This document shows positions 1-8,136 of a stretch of 64,000 bases of DNA, one piece after another (positions within the stretch are counted from its first letter, which is position 1; each line of letters starts with the position of its first letter). A model generated the notes under the pieces. It saw only the letters and a list, made by a program, of their open reading frames with translations. It had not been told where the DNA came from and did no database searches. Source of the stretch: Bacillota bacterium (GTDB lineage: Bacteria > Bacillota > Clostridia > Oscillospirales > Oscillospiraceae); the NCBI GenBank assembly GCA_021768085.1, contig JAETOJ010000004.1, positions 62,001 to 126,000 of the forward strand, in the 5' to 3' direction. A program made the translations under genes and the position numbers.

Positions 1-707
1 AGATCCAGATACTCCCCGTTGTACTTCATGGAGATGCAGGAGCACTCGATGTGCCAGCCAGGGTAACCCACCCCCCAGGGGGAGTCCCACTTCAGCGCCT
101 GATCCTCAAACTTGGACTTGGTGAACCAGAGGACGAAGTCGTTCTTGTTGCGTTTGTTGGCGTCCTCCTCCACGCCCTCCCGGACACCCACCGCCAGATC
201 CTCCTCGTCGTGGTCGTTGAACACATAGTAGTGATCCAGTTTGGAGGTGTCAAAATACACGTTGCCCCCCGCCACATAGGCGTACCCCTTGTCGATGAGG
301 CCGGACACCACCTGGATGAACTGGTCGATGAGGCCCGTGGCGGGCTGCACCACGTCGGGGGTTTTGATGTTCAGCTTGGCGCAGTCGTCGAAGAAGGCGT
401 CGGTGTAGAACTTGGCGATCTCCATCACCGACTTGTGCTCCCGCTTGGCCCCCTTGAGCATCTTGTCCTCGCCGGTGTCGGCGTCCGACGCCAGGTGGCC
501 CACGTCGGTGATGTTCATGACGCGGTTCACGGCATAGCCCTCGTACCGCAGGAATTTCTCCAGCACGTCCTCCATGATGTAGGAGCGCAGGTTGCCGATG
601 TGGGCGAAGTGGTAGACAGTGGGGCCGCAGGTATACATCTCCACCCGGCCGGGGGTGTGGGTTTTGAACTCCTCTTTCTTGTGGGTGGCGGAATTGTAAA
701 GATACAT
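1..707 (-). CDS. cysS: Cysteinyl-tRNA synthetase, C-terminal part outside the window
   Basis: This cytoplasmic enzyme charges tRNA-Cys with cysteine. About 235 N-terminal residues are visible and the gene runs off the left edge. The class I signature is clear: a TCGPTVYHFAHIGNLRSY-type segment near residues 26-43 carries the HIGH-like HIGN motif. Further on are an ITDVGH stretch and, near the edge, the GWHIECS zinc/cysteine-binding segment typical of CysRS. The ATG at 707 follows a GGAGGA ribosome-binding site and lies 16 bases after the cysE stop. The two genes therefore share a transcript and the T-box leader upstream, which ties their expression to uncharged tRNA-Cys. Confidence 0.95.
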   Translation of the reverse strand, partial: MYLYNSATHKKEEFKTHTPGRVEMYTCGPTVYHFAHIGNLRSYIMEDVLEKFLRYEGYAVNRVMNITDVGHLASDADTGEDKMLKGAKREHKSVMEIAKFYTDAFFDDCAKLNIKTPDVVQPATGLIDQFIQVVSGLIDKGYAYVAGGNVYFDTSKLDHYYVFNDHDEEDLAVGVREGVEEDANKRNKNDFVLWFTKSKFEDQALKWDSPWGVGYPGWHIECSCISMKYNGEYLD

Positions 708-723
708 GATATTGTCCTCCGTT

Positions 724-1389
724 TCAGGTTTTATCTTGTTCCGGCGTCGGGACGGTACAGACTCTGTCCAGCAGCTTCTCCAGCTGCTCTACCCGGTCGG
801 ATAGCGCCGCCAGCTTTTCCAGCGTGGGATTTTTCACGCTGGTCTGATCCACCTCGTCGGCGTAGTGGGTGGACTGCCCCGCGATGCGCACGATCTGGGC
901 TGGGATGCCCACGGCGGTGGCGTCGGCGGGCACCTCGCTGAGCACCACGGCGTTGGCGGCAATGCGGGCGTTGTCCCCCACCTTGAAGGGACCCAGCACC
1001 TTGGCCCCGGTGGAGATGAGCACGTTGTTGCCGATGGTGGGGTGGCGCTTGCCCTGATCCTTGCCGGTGCCCCCCAGGGTGACGCCGTGGTAGATCAGGC
1101 AGTCGTCCCCCACCTCGGCGGTCTCGCCGATGACGATGCCCATGCCGTGATCAATCACCAGGCGGCGGCCGATTTTCGCCCCCGGGTGGATCTCGATGCC
1201 CGTCCAGAAGCGGCTCCACTGGGAGACACACCGGGCCAGGAATTTCAGGCGATGGCGGTATAAAACGTGGGCCAATCGGTGGTACAGGGTGGCGTGCACC
1301 CCGGGGTAGAGCAGGAAGATCTCCAGCCTGCTCCGGGCCGCCGGATCCCGGGCCTGGTAGGCCCGGAGGGTTTCCCCTAATCGGGTCAT
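724..1389 (-). CDS. cysE: Serine O-acetyltransferase
   Basis: CysE makes O-acetylserine from serine and acetyl-CoA, the first step of cysteine synthesis. The 221-residue protein has an N-terminal helical domain and then left-handed beta-helix hexapeptide repeats from about residue 75, with the expected DHGMGIVIGETA and HPTIGNNV stretches. The open frame extends further upstream into the leader. I chose the ATG at 1389 because AGGAGG sits just upstream and because the longer version would overlap the T-box terminator. It is first in a cysE-cysS operon, a common arrangement in Firmicutes. Confidence 0.95.
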   Translation of the reverse strand: MTRLGETLRAYQARDPAARSRLEIFLLYPGVHATLYHRLAHVLYRHRLKFLARCVSQWSRFWTGIEIHPGAKIGRRLVIDHGMGIVIGETAEVGDDCLIYHGVTLGGTGKDQGKRHPTIGNNVLISTGAKVLGPFKVGDNARIAANAVVLSEVPADATAVGIPAQIVRIAGQSTHYADEVDQTSVKNPTLEKLAALSDRVEQLEKLLDRVCTVPTPEQDKT

Positions 1390-1411
1390 AAAAAGGTTCC
1401 TCCTTGTCCAG

Positions 1412-1688
1412 ATAAAAAACAAAGCCCCCCATGCCCGATGGCATGAGAGGCGGCGGTACCGCGGTTCCACTCTCGTTTGTCGCTTTTGGCCGTGACGTGG
1501 CCGGACGGAGGGCACCCAAGTCCCCCTCGCTCCCGCTTGCAGTTCGTCCGGATCTTCCCCCAGGGCGGCTTTCAGCCCATGGCCGCCCCTCTCTGCCGGT
1601 TCCAAAACGGATTACTTCCAGGCGGCAGCCGGCGGCCCCGCCCGAGCGTTCCCCGCGATATTTGATTTTCACGCTGTTGTTGCGCTGT
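1412..1688 (-). promoter_or_regulatory. T-box leader of cysE-cysS, probably tRNA-Cys specific
   Basis: The roughly 300-base leader between the promoter and cysE carries the highly conserved T-box element, AGAGTGGAACCGCGGTACC on the minus strand (about 1474-1456). It is followed by a terminator hairpin around CATGCC-ATCG-GGCATG and a run of T near 1412-1420. A TGC cysteine codon at 1541-1539 in a GAAC-TGC-AAG context is a good candidate for the specifier. The T-box is certain by motif. The specifier choice is inference, supported by the two cysteine genes downstream. Confidence 0.92.
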
Positions 1689-1694
1689 TTTATT

Positions 1695-1723
1695 ATATTA
1701 TCACGGGGCCCGGGGGGTGTCAA
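1695..1723 (-). promoter_or_regulatory. Promoter of the cysE-cysS T-box transcript
   Basis: TTGACA (1723-1718), a 17-base spacer and TAATAT (1700-1695) on the minus strand. It places the transcription start near 1688, just ahead of the T-box leader. Confidence 0.75.
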
Positions 1724-1779
1724 GCAAAATCGGCAGGCTATTTCCGGCGGAAATTCACATTTTGTTTACGCTTACCCCA

Positions 1780-1808
1780 TTGACGCGGCCAAATTGCCGC
1801 GCTATCAT
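1780..1808 (+). promoter_or_regulatory. Promoter for the zinc-ribbon membrane protein gene
   Basis: TTGACG at 1780-1785, 17 bases, then TATCAT at 1803-1808, about 45 bases ahead of the start codon at 1851. Confidence 0.65.
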
Positions 1809-1850
1809 AGGTATATTCCGAAATTTCCGCCGCGTAGGAGGTGAGCGCCC

Positions 1851-2246
1851 ATGATCCGCCGTTCTCTGGCCCGCTTTATGGCGGGGCGCTATGGAGGGGA
1901 TCAGCTCAACCTGTTCCTGATCCTGCTGTACTGCGTCTTTTATATCGTGTTCCTATTCACCCGGCTGCTGGTCTTTGAGCTGCTGGGCACCGTGGTGCTG
2001 GTGCTCACCCTGTTCCGCACTCTGTCCCGGAATCTGGAGCGCCGCCGGGCGGAGAACAACCGCTTCCTCCAGATCGTCCGCCCCATTTGGCGGAAGTGGG
2101 CCGCCTTCCGGGCCCGGGCCCACGACAAGGAGCACCGCTATTTTAAATGCCCCAACTGCGGCCAGTTGATGCGGGTGCCCAAGGGGAAGGGGCGGATCAC
2201 CGTCCACTGCCGCGCCTGCGGGGCGGCCTTTGAGGAGAAAAGTTGA
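1851..2246 (+). CDS. Small membrane protein with C-terminal zinc ribbon
   Basis: This 131-residue protein has an amphipathic N-terminus and a hydrophobic segment (about residues 20-58, one or two passes). A basic, arginine-rich stretch follows, then a C-terminal zinc ribbon with paired CPNCG and CRACG motifs. The likely topology is membrane-anchored with the ribbon in the cytoplasm. A TAGGAGGTGA ribosome-binding site supports the start. A strong hairpin terminator follows directly, so it is monocistronic. Similar proteins are widespread in Clostridia but I know of no defined function. Confidence 0.8.
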   Translation: MIRRSLARFMAGRYGGDQLNLFLILLYCVFYIVFLFTRLLVFELLGTVVLVLTLFRTLSRNLERRRAENNRFLQIVRPIWRKWAAFRARAHDKEHRYFKCPNCGQLMRVPKGKGRITVHCRACGAAFEEKS

Positions 2247-2250
2247 CAGA

Positions 2251-2283
2251 AACGCGCCCCGCCGGTTGGCGGGGCGCGTTTGT
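2251..2283. terminator. Bidirectional hairpin terminator
   Basis: An AACGCGCCCCGCC / GGCGGGGCGCGTT stem lies between two convergent genes, with T-rich flanks suited to ending transcription from both sides. Confidence 0.8.
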
Positions 2284-2285
2284 CG

Positions 2286-2978
2286 CTACTGCTGTTCACC
2301 GGGGGATTGCTGGGCCAAAACGTCCTCTATTTTCTGAGCCGCGGTCTGGAAGCGGGGATCGCTCCAAGCATTCCGGGCGGCGTCCAACAGGCGCTCCGCC
2401 TGCTCCCGATCTCCCGACTGGAGCGCCGCGAGGATATTCAGAACCGCAATATTACCGCCGTAGGTTTTATCGTTCTCGTACTGCTGGAACAGGGATTGGC
2501 TGTCCCGGTACACCGCCATCGCCTTGTCTGGCTGGGCTGTCTCAAAGTAGCACTGGCACAGATTCACGCGGTGTACCAGCCGCACACCGGTGGTGTTCAG
2601 CCGTTTGTCAGGCAGCTCCTCCAGCATGGGAACCGCCGTGTCAAAGTCCCTGGCCTCCATATAACCGGCGGCCAGATTTAACCGCAGGACGGTTTTTAGG
2701 CTCTGACCCTTCGCTGTTTGCAGGAGCTTTTCTACTTCGCGTATGTATTCCTGGGGCTTTCCAGCCTTCAAAAGCCCGACGAGCGCCTGCATCTTCCGCT
2801 GGTAGGACAGGTTATAAAGGGCATTGACCAGCACCGCTCCAATAACAAGGGCAGGGGCCGCGATCCAATAGGCCCGCAGGAACGTGTCCAGCCCGATTTG
2901 AAGGCTCCGCTGGACAAAAAGGAGCAGCAGCCCCAGGCATACCCCGATGGCGATGATTTTCAACACCCGCTTCACCAT
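2286..2978 (-). CDS. Membrane-anchored TPR-repeat protein
   Basis: The 230-residue protein starts with two hydrophobic segments (about residues 5-25 and 35-55). A soluble, helical, alanine- and leucine-rich region with the spacing of tetratricopeptide repeats follows (for example AAGYMEARDFDTAVPMLEEL and CYFETAQPDKAMAVYRDSQ). TPR domains mediate protein-protein contacts; the partner is not apparent. I start at the ATG at 2978, which follows a G-rich ribosome-binding site. An in-frame ATG at 3050 would add a non-conserved-looking tail running into its own promoter. Confidence 0.75.
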   Translation of the reverse strand: MVKRVLKIIAIGVCLGLLLLFVQRSLQIGLDTFLRAYWIAAPALVIGAVLVNALYNLSYQRKMQALVGLLKAGKPQEYIREVEKLLQTAKGQSLKTVLRLNLAAGYMEARDFDTAVPMLEELPDKRLNTTGVRLVHRVNLCQCYFETAQPDKAMAVYRDSQSLFQQYENDKTYGGNIAVLNILAALQSGDREQAERLLDAARNAWSDPRFQTAAQKIEDVLAQQSPGEQQ

Positions 2979-3006
2979 TTTCGCCCCCCGATTTGAACTG
3001 TGCCCA

Positions 3007-3035
3007 ATTCTACCACAAAGGGCCGCATGGTTCAA
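3007..3035 (-). promoter_or_regulatory. Promoter of the TPR protein gene
   Basis: TTGAAC (3035-3030), 17 bases, TAGAAT (3012-3007) on the minus strand. It stands back to back with the mnmE promoter. Confidence 0.6.
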
Positions 3036-3049
3036 GTTTCCCGCCGACA

Positions 3050-3078
3050 TTGAAAAAGACCGGGGGATGTGCTATCAT
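3050..3078 (+). promoter_or_regulatory. Promoter of mnmE
   Basis: TTGAAA at 3050-3055, 17 bases, TATCAT at 3073-3078. The mnmE start codon at 3110 follows. Confidence 0.65.
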
Positions 3079-3109
3079 TCGGCTATATCAAATTCCCGAG
3101 GTGACCCCC

Positions 3110-4492
3110 ATGACCGACACCATCGCCGCCATCGCCACCCCTCCCATTCCCTCCGCCATCGGCATTCTCCGCCTGTCCGGGCCGGGGGCCGTCGCCGCCG
3201 TGGATCGGGTGTTCACCCCCTTCCACGGCGGACCCATGTCCACCCGTCCCGACCGGACCCTGGTGTACGGCGCCCTCCACGACAAGGACGGTGGGGTCAT
3301 CGACCACTGCCTGTGCACCGTCTCCCGCTCACCCCACAGTTACACCGGCGAGGACACCGCCGAGCTGCAATGCCACGGCTCCCCGGCGGCGTTGGCCCTG
3401 GGGCTGGAGGCCCTCTTTGCCGCCGGGGCCCGGCAGGCTCTCCCCGGGGAGTTCACCAAGCGGGCCTTTTTAAATGGCAAGCTGGATCTCACCGGGGCGG
3501 AGGCGGCGGCGGATCTGATCCACGCCGAGAGCCCTGCCGCCGTCTATCAGGCCGCAGGCCAGCTGGGTGGGGCGCTGACCCGGATCGTGGACGGGATCTA
3601 TGGCCAGCTCACCGACCTGTGCGCCCACTTCCACGCTGTGCTGGACTACCCGGATGAGGACATCGAACCCTTTGAGGCGGCGGAGCTGTCCCAAGCTCTG
3701 GCCCAGGCGGCGGGGGAGTTGGACGCTCTGGCCGACACCTACCGCCGGGGCCGCCTGCTGAACGAGGGACTGCCCTGCGCCATCGTGGGCCGGCCCAACG
3801 CGGGCAAGTCCACCCTGTTCAACGCCCTGCTGGGCCGGGAGCGGGCCATCGTCACCGATATCCCCGGCACCACTCGGGACACGGTGGAGGAGCGGGTCAA
3901 TTTCGGCGGTGTGCTGCTGCGGCTCATCGACACAGCGGGCCTACGGGAGACGGAGGACGCGGTGGAGCGCCTGGGGGTGGAGCGCTCCCGGGCGGCGCTG
4001 GAGGGGGCGGAGCTGATCCTGGCCGTCGCCGACGGAGCAGCGGACTTCACGGCGGAGGACGAGGAGGTGCTCCGGCTGGCCGCCTCCTCCGGCAGGCCTT
4101 GGATCTGGGTGGTGAGCAAGCGGGATCTGACCGGGCCGTGCGCCCTGTGGAGCGTCGTTCCGGACGGGAACGCCCCTGCCGCCTGCGTCTCCCTGTCCGC
4201 CAGGACGGGGGAGGGCCTGGACAAGCTGGAGCAGGCGGTGGCCGCGCTGTTCCCCCAGCCGCCCCGGAGCGAGGCCGGGAGTATGCTCACCAATGCCCGG
4301 CAGGCGGAGGCGGCAAACCGGGCACGGTCGGCTGTCCGCCGGGGGGCTGAGGCGTTGTGCGCCGGGATGCCCCCCGACGCGGTGGTGGCCGACGTGGAGG
4401 AGGCCCTGTCCGCGTTAGGCGAGCTGACCGGCCGCACCGTGCGGGAGGACGTGACCGCTCGGATCTTTGCGCGGTTCTGCGTGGGAAAATAA
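3110..4492 (+). CDS. mnmE: tRNA modification GTPase MnmE
   Basis: MnmE works with MnmG to add carboxymethylaminomethyl groups to wobble uridine 34 of certain tRNAs. The 460-residue protein has the expected order: an N-terminal tetrahydrofolate-binding domain, a helical region, an inserted G domain and a C-terminal tail. Visible GTPase motifs are GRPNAGKS, the DIPGTTRD switch and DTAGLRE. The protein ends in the diagnostic FCVGK, whose cysteine is catalytic. I start at the ATG at 3110, since N-terminal family homology (TDTIAAIATPP) begins there; the open frame upstream crosses the promoter. mnmG and rsmG, frequent neighbours elsewhere, are not next to it. Confidence 0.97.
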   Translation: MTDTIAAIATPPIPSAIGILRLSGPGAVAAVDRVFTPFHGGPMSTRPDRTLVYGALHDKDGGVIDHCLCTVSRSPHSYTGEDTAELQCHGSPAALALGLEALFAAGARQALPGEFTKRAFLNGKLDLTGAEAAADLIHAESPAAVYQAAGQLGGALTRIVDGIYGQLTDLCAHFHAVLDYPDEDIEPFEAAELSQALAQAAGELDALADTYRRGRLLNEGLPCAIVGRPNAGKSTLFNALLGRERAIVTDIPGTTRDTVEERVNFGGVLLRLIDTAGLRETEDAVERLGVERSRAALEGAELILAVADGAADFTAEDEEVLRLAASSGRPWIWVVSKRDLTGPCALWSVVPDGNAPAACVSLSARTGEGLDKLEQAVAALFPQPPRSEAGSMLTNARQAEAANRARSAVRRGAEALCAGMPPDAVVADVEEALSALGELTGRTVREDVTARIFARFCVGK

Positions 4493-4500
4493 TTTTCCCC

Positions 4501-4529
4501 TTTACGTCCTCAAGATGATATGATATAAT
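4501..4529 (+). promoter_or_regulatory. Promoter upstream of the DUF1836 gene
   Basis: TTTACG at 4501-4506, 17 bases, TATAAT at 4524-4529, within the mnmE-DUF1836 gap. Confidence 0.55.
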
Positions 4530-4574
4530 TCCTTATATCACATTGCAGATCACACCAGGATTGGGGGGATCAAC

Positions 4575-5108
4575 ATGGAGGAGCTGGCCGAGCTGAAGCG
4601 GCAGCTGATGGAGGCCCGCCCGGTGGGGTGGGACAGCCTGCCCGATATTCCGCTGTATATGGATCAGGTGGTGGGCTACCTGGCCCGGCAGGCGGCGGTC
4701 TTTGGCGACGGGGACGGGCTTACCTCCGCCATGATCAACAACTATATCAAGGACGGCCTGCTGGAGCGGGCCAACGGCAAGAAATACGGCCAGGAGCACC
4801 TGGCCTACCTCACCGCCATCAGCGCCCTCAAGCAGGTGATGAGCGTGCGGGAGATGAAGGTGCTCACCACCGTGGGCCGGGAGATGCGGGCTCCGGAAAA
4901 GCAGTACGAGTATTTCTGCAAGTACCTGGATCAGGCCATGTCGGACGCCGCCCACCGGCTGGACGAGAACACCACCGACCACGACCTGCCCAAGCTGGTG
5001 CTGGATCTGGCCATGCGCAGCTACGCCAATATGCTGGCCTGCCACCAGGCCCTGGCCATCCTGGCCCGGCGCACCGGCCATGAGGATCTGCTGAACAAGA
5101 AGAAATAA
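4575..5108 (+). CDS. DUF1836 domain protein, probable MerR-like regulator
   Basis: The 177-residue cytoplasmic protein matches the DUF1836 family by its pattern: a short N-terminal helix, a LPDIPLYMDQVVGYL segment, then a helix-turn-helix-like region reading SAMINNYIKDGLL with NGKKYGQEHLAYLTAISALKQV. DUF1836 proteins are usually listed as putative transcription regulators, since this region resembles a winged helix of the MerR class; the target is unknown. A GGGGGATCAAC ribosome-binding site precedes the ATG. It is followed by a degV gene on the same strand after 48 bases, so the two could be co-transcribed. Confidence 0.8.
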   Translation: MEELAELKRQLMEARPVGWDSLPDIPLYMDQVVGYLARQAAVFGDGDGLTSAMINNYIKDGLLERANGKKYGQEHLAYLTAISALKQVMSVREMKVLTTVGREMRAPEKQYEYFCKYLDQAMSDAAHRLDENTTDHDLPKLVLDLAMRSYANMLACHQALAILARRTGHEDLLNKKK

Positions 5109-5156
5109 GCCGCGCGCGGCGCGAAAACCAATTTTGTTGTTTGGAGGAACTGAACC

Positions 5157-6029
5157 ATGAGCAGCTATGTCATCATCACCGATTCGTCCTGCGATCTGCC
5201 CGACAGCATTGTCAAGGAGCTGGAGCTGGAGGTGCTCCCCCTGGCGTTTATCATGGACGGCAAGACCTACCGGAACTACCCGGACAACCGGGAGATGTCC
5301 CCCGAGGAGTTCTACAACAAGGAGCGGGAGGGCCTCATGGCCACCACCAACGCCGTCAACGTGGGCGAGGCCACCGACGCCATTGAGGCCGTGCTCAAGC
5401 AGGGGAAGGACGCGCTGGTGCTGGCCTTCTCCTCCGGGCTGTCCACCACCTACAACTCCTTCCAGATCGCTGCGGACGACCTGGCGGAAAAGTACCCTGA
5501 CCGCAAGGTGTACGCCGTGGACACCCTGTGCGCCTCTCTGGGCCAGGGAATGCTGGTCTACCAGGCGGCCAAGCTGCGCCAGCAGGGCAAGTCCATCGAG
5601 GAGGTGCGGGACTGGGTGGAGGCCAACAAGCTCCACCAGTGCCACTGGTTCACGGTGAACGACCTGTTCTTCCTGAAGAAGGGGGGCCGGGTGTCCGCCG
5701 CCACCGCCGTGGTGGGCACCATGCTCCAGATCAAGCCCGTCATGCACGTGGACAATGACGGCCATCTGATCAAGGTGGACACCGCCCGGGGCCGCAAGGC
5801 GTCCCTGAGGGCCATCATCGACAAGGTGGCCGAGCTGGGGGAGGATCCCGCCTCCCAGACCATGTTCATCTGCCACAGCGACTGCCTGGAGGACGCCCAG
5901 TATATCTCCGATCAGGTAAAGGAGCGCTATGGCGTCAAGGAGATCATCATCAACCCCATCGGCCCGGTGATCGGAGCCCACACCGGCCCGGGATGCGTGT
6001 CGCTATTCTTTACCGGCAAACACCGGTAA
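5157..6029 (+). CDS. DegV family fatty-acid-binding protein
   Basis: DegV proteins bind a fatty acid and, in Firmicutes, act as the FakB subunit that presents it to the fatty-acid kinase FakA. The 290-residue length is typical. The N-terminal ITDSSCDLP motif and the central SFSSGLSTTYNSF motif, whose serine and threonine contact the carboxylate, are present. The C-terminal GPVIGAHTGPG motif is also present. No fakA is next to it, so assignment as a FakB is by family only. A TTGGAGGAAC ribosome-binding site supports the start. Confidence 0.9.
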   Translation: MSSYVIITDSSCDLPDSIVKELELEVLPLAFIMDGKTYRNYPDNREMSPEEFYNKEREGLMATTNAVNVGEATDAIEAVLKQGKDALVLAFSSGLSTTYNSFQIAADDLAEKYPDRKVYAVDTLCASLGQGMLVYQAAKLRQQGKSIEEVRDWVEANKLHQCHWFTVNDLFFLKKGGRVSAATAVVGTMLQIKPVMHVDNDGHLIKVDTARGRKASLRAIIDKVAELGEDPASQTMFICHSDCLEDAQYISDQVKERYGVKEIIINPIGPVIGAHTGPGCVSLFFTGKHR

Positions 6030-6033
6030 TCAA

Positions 6034-6137
6034 ATGCCCCCTGCAGGGTACGCCCCTGTGGGGGGCGTTACTTTCTCTCACGTGGGAAAAGTAACGCCCC
6101 CGCAGGACGCTTCCTGCCCCCTCCCCGGGCCCGGGGA
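6034..6137. repeat. Chain of intergenic hairpins
   Basis: A series of inverted repeats fills the gap after degV. It contains a 14-bp perfect stem (GGGGGCGTTACTTT at 6061-6074 with its complement at 6088-6101), a GCAGGA / TCCTGC hairpin (6102-6117) and the palindrome TCCCCGGGCCCGGGGA (6122-6137). None has a good trailing T run, so only a partial terminator role is likely. The layout resembles other hairpin chains in this window. Confidence 0.6.
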
Positions 6138-6156
6138 AATTTTTTTGCCCACCCCC

Positions 6157-6204
6157 TTGACAAAGGCGTATATACTGTTTATACTGTGTATATCGTATAT
6201 ATAC
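6157..6204 (+). promoter_or_regulatory. Promoter and likely GntR operator for the first ABC operon
   Basis: TTGACA at 6157-6162, 17 bases, TATACT at 6180-6185. TATAC-containing repeats overlap it: GTATATAC at 6168-6175 and GTATATATAC at 6195-6204. These bracket the -10 box and make a plausible binding site for the YtrA-type repressor encoded just downstream (inference). Confidence 0.65.
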
Positions 6205-6248
6205 AAAATACTGGAGCCGCTGACGAGCGGCCCCCAGCGAGGTGCACC

Positions 6249-6623
6249 ATGGACATCATCATCAGCAATTCCGACCGGGCGCCGATCTATGAGCAGATCG
6301 TCCGCCAGCTGAAGGGGCTCATCCTTTCAGGCCAGCTTGCCGAGGGCGAGGCCCTACCCTCCATGCGGCTGCTGGCCCGGGATCTCCGGATCTCGGTGAT
6401 CACCACCAAACGGGCCTATGAGGAGCTGGAACGGGAGGGCTTTCTCACCACCGTCCCCGGCAAGGGCTGCTTTGTGGCCGCCCAGAACCGGGAAACGAGG
6501 CGGGAAGCCGTGCTGTGCCAGGTGGAGGAGCATTTGTCCCAGGCGGTGGATGCGGCGAAGGCCGGGGCCGTGAGCCTGGACGAGCTCACCGAAATGCTTA
6601 ACACGCTGTATAATGAGGAATGA
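6249..6623 (+). CDS. GntR-family (YtrA-type) transcription regulator
   Basis: The 124-residue protein has an N-terminal winged helix of the GntR class: PIYEQIVRQLKGLILSGQL, then LPSMRLLARDLRISVITTKRAYEELEREGFL. Its short C-terminal helical tail, lacking a ligand domain, defines the YtrA subgroup. YtrA-type regulators usually repress the ABC genes in their own operon. Here the ABC ATPase begins three bases after its stop, which fits. I start at the ATG at 6249; in-frame codons upstream lie within the promoter and repeat region. Confidence 0.9.
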   Translation: MDIIISNSDRAPIYEQIVRQLKGLILSGQLAEGEALPSMRLLARDLRISVITTKRAYEELEREGFLTTVPGKGCFVAAQNRETRREAVLCQVEEHLSQAVDAAKAGAVSLDELTEMLNTLYNEE

Positions 6624-6626
6624 CTT

Positions 6627-7475
6627 ATGACAAATTGTATTGAAATCAAAGGGCTTGTCAAGGAGTACAAGACCTTCACCCTGGGGCCCATCGACCTCCA
6701 GGTGCCCGGCGGCACCATTCTGGGCCTCATCGGGGAGAACGGGGCGGGCAAAACCACCCTGATCAAGTCCATGCTGGGCATCACCCGGCCCACCGCCGGC
6801 GCCGTCACCCTGCTGGGCACGGATCCGGATCACGCCAAGGAGGACATCGGCATCGTGCTGGACGACTGTTTCTTCTCCGAGTACCTGCGGATCAAGGACG
6901 TGGAGACGGTGCTGTGCCGGGTGTTCAAGACCTGGGATAAGGGACTGTACCGGGACTATCTGGACAAATTCGGCCTGTCCGGGACGAAGAACATCAAGGA
7001 GCTTTCCCGGGGAATGCGGATGAAGCTGTCCCTGGCGGCGGCGCTGGCCCACCGGCCAAAGCTCCTGCTGCTGGACGAGGCCACAGCGGGGCTTGACCCG
7101 GTGGTGCGGGACGAGATCCTGGACGAGTTCCTGGCCTTCGTCTCCGACGAGGATCACGCTATCCTCATCTCCAGCCACATCACCTCGGATCTGGAGAAGG
7201 TGGCGGACTACATCGCCTATCTCCATCAGGGGAAGCTGCTGCTGTGCGACGAGAAGGATCGCCTGCTGGAGAGCTACGGCCGGCTGGTGTGTGCCAGGGC
7301 GGATCTGGAACAGGTGGATCGGGGCTACCTCGTGTCCACCCGGAAAAGCCAGTTCTCCACCGAGGCCCTCATCCGGCACAAAAGCGATTTTAAGCGGCTC
7401 TATCCCCGCCTGACGGTGGAGCCGGTGACGCTGGACGAGCTGATGGTATTCATCGTAAAGGGGGAGCAAGCATGA
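6627..7475 (+). CDS. ABC transporter ATP-binding protein
   Basis: A 282-residue ABC ATPase with Walker A GENGAGKTT near residue 38, an ABC signature of the form ELSRGMRMKLSLAAALAH, Walker B LLLLDEAT and a switch histidine in ISSHITSD. The C-terminal 70 residues are the usual regulatory tail of this exporter-type group. It sits between its GntR regulator and an ABC-2 permease. That is the YtrAB-like arrangement often induced by cell-wall-active compounds, though the substrate cannot be read from sequence. Confidence 0.93.
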   Translation: MTNCIEIKGLVKEYKTFTLGPIDLQVPGGTILGLIGENGAGKTTLIKSMLGITRPTAGAVTLLGTDPDHAKEDIGIVLDDCFFSEYLRIKDVETVLCRVFKTWDKGLYRDYLDKFGLSGTKNIKELSRGMRMKLSLAAALAHRPKLLLLDEATAGLDPVVRDEILDEFLAFVSDEDHAILISSHITSDLEKVADYIAYLHQGKLLLCDEKDRLLESYGRLVCARADLEQVDRGYLVSTRKSQFSTEALIRHKSDFKRLYPRLTVEPVTLDELMVFIVKGEQA

Positions 7476-8128
7476 CCGGGCTGATTATCAAGGATTTCCT
7501 CATTCTGCGCAAGACTCTGCGTACCTATCTGTTCATCATGATCGTATACACGGCGATCGCCTTCAGCGGGGTGTGGACGGCGGACATCGTGGGGGTTCTC
7601 ATGGTGGTTGTGTTGATGATGCTCCCCACGAACATCTTTGCCTACGACAAGCAGTGCCAGTGGGACACCTACGGTCTGGCCCTGCCGGTGGGCCGCACCA
7701 AAACCGTGGCCGCCCGGTATCTGTGCGTGCTGCTGCTGTGCGTGCTCAGCGTGGCGCTGACCGCCCTTCTGGGCGCGGCGCTGTATGCCGCCGGGCGGAT
7801 GGAGGAACCCACGGAGTTCATGGTGACCTGTTCAGTGATGGGTTTGATGTCTATACTGGTAAACGCCATCATGTTGCCCTTCCTGTACAAGTTCGGCCCG
7901 GAGCGGGCCCGGATGATGTTCTTCGGAATCATGGGCGGGATCTTCCTGCTGTTCGCCGTGATCCTGCTCCCCCTGGGCGGGCTGGACTGGCTCAAGTCCC
8001 TGGAAATCGTCGAGCCCACCTTTGCGCAGGCGATCATCGTTCCCGCTGCGGCGGCCCTGGCGGGTCTGGTTCTGCTGGCCCTGTCCTTCCTGCTGTCCCG
8101 GCACTTCTACGGCAATCAGGATGTTTGA
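7472..8128 (+). CDS. ABC-2 type permease
   Basis: A 218-residue membrane protein with about six hydrophobic segments, matching the ABC-2 permease pattern (for example the first segment after LILRKTLRTYLF and the NIFAYDKQCQWDTY loop with GLALPVGRTKTVAARY). Its ATG overlaps the ATPase stop by four bases, so translation is coupled. It forms the membrane part of the exporter with the preceding ATPase. A strong terminator follows, closing the three-gene operon. Confidence 0.88.
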   Translation: MTGLIIKDFLILRKTLRTYLFIMIVYTAIAFSGVWTADIVGVLMVVVLMMLPTNIFAYDKQCQWDTYGLALPVGRTKTVAARYLCVLLLCVLSVALTALLGAALYAAGRMEEPTEFMVTCSVMGLMSILVNAIMLPFLYKFGPERARMMFFGIMGGIFLLFAVILLPLGGLDWLKSLEIVEPTFAQAIIVPAAAALAGLVLLALSFLLSRHFYGNQDV

Positions 8129-8136
8129 ACGAAGCG

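Noticed and set aside
51-941. Long plus-strand frame across cysS and cysE
   Set aside because: It is antisense to two clear genes and shows no protein-family features; high GC makes such shadow frames common here.
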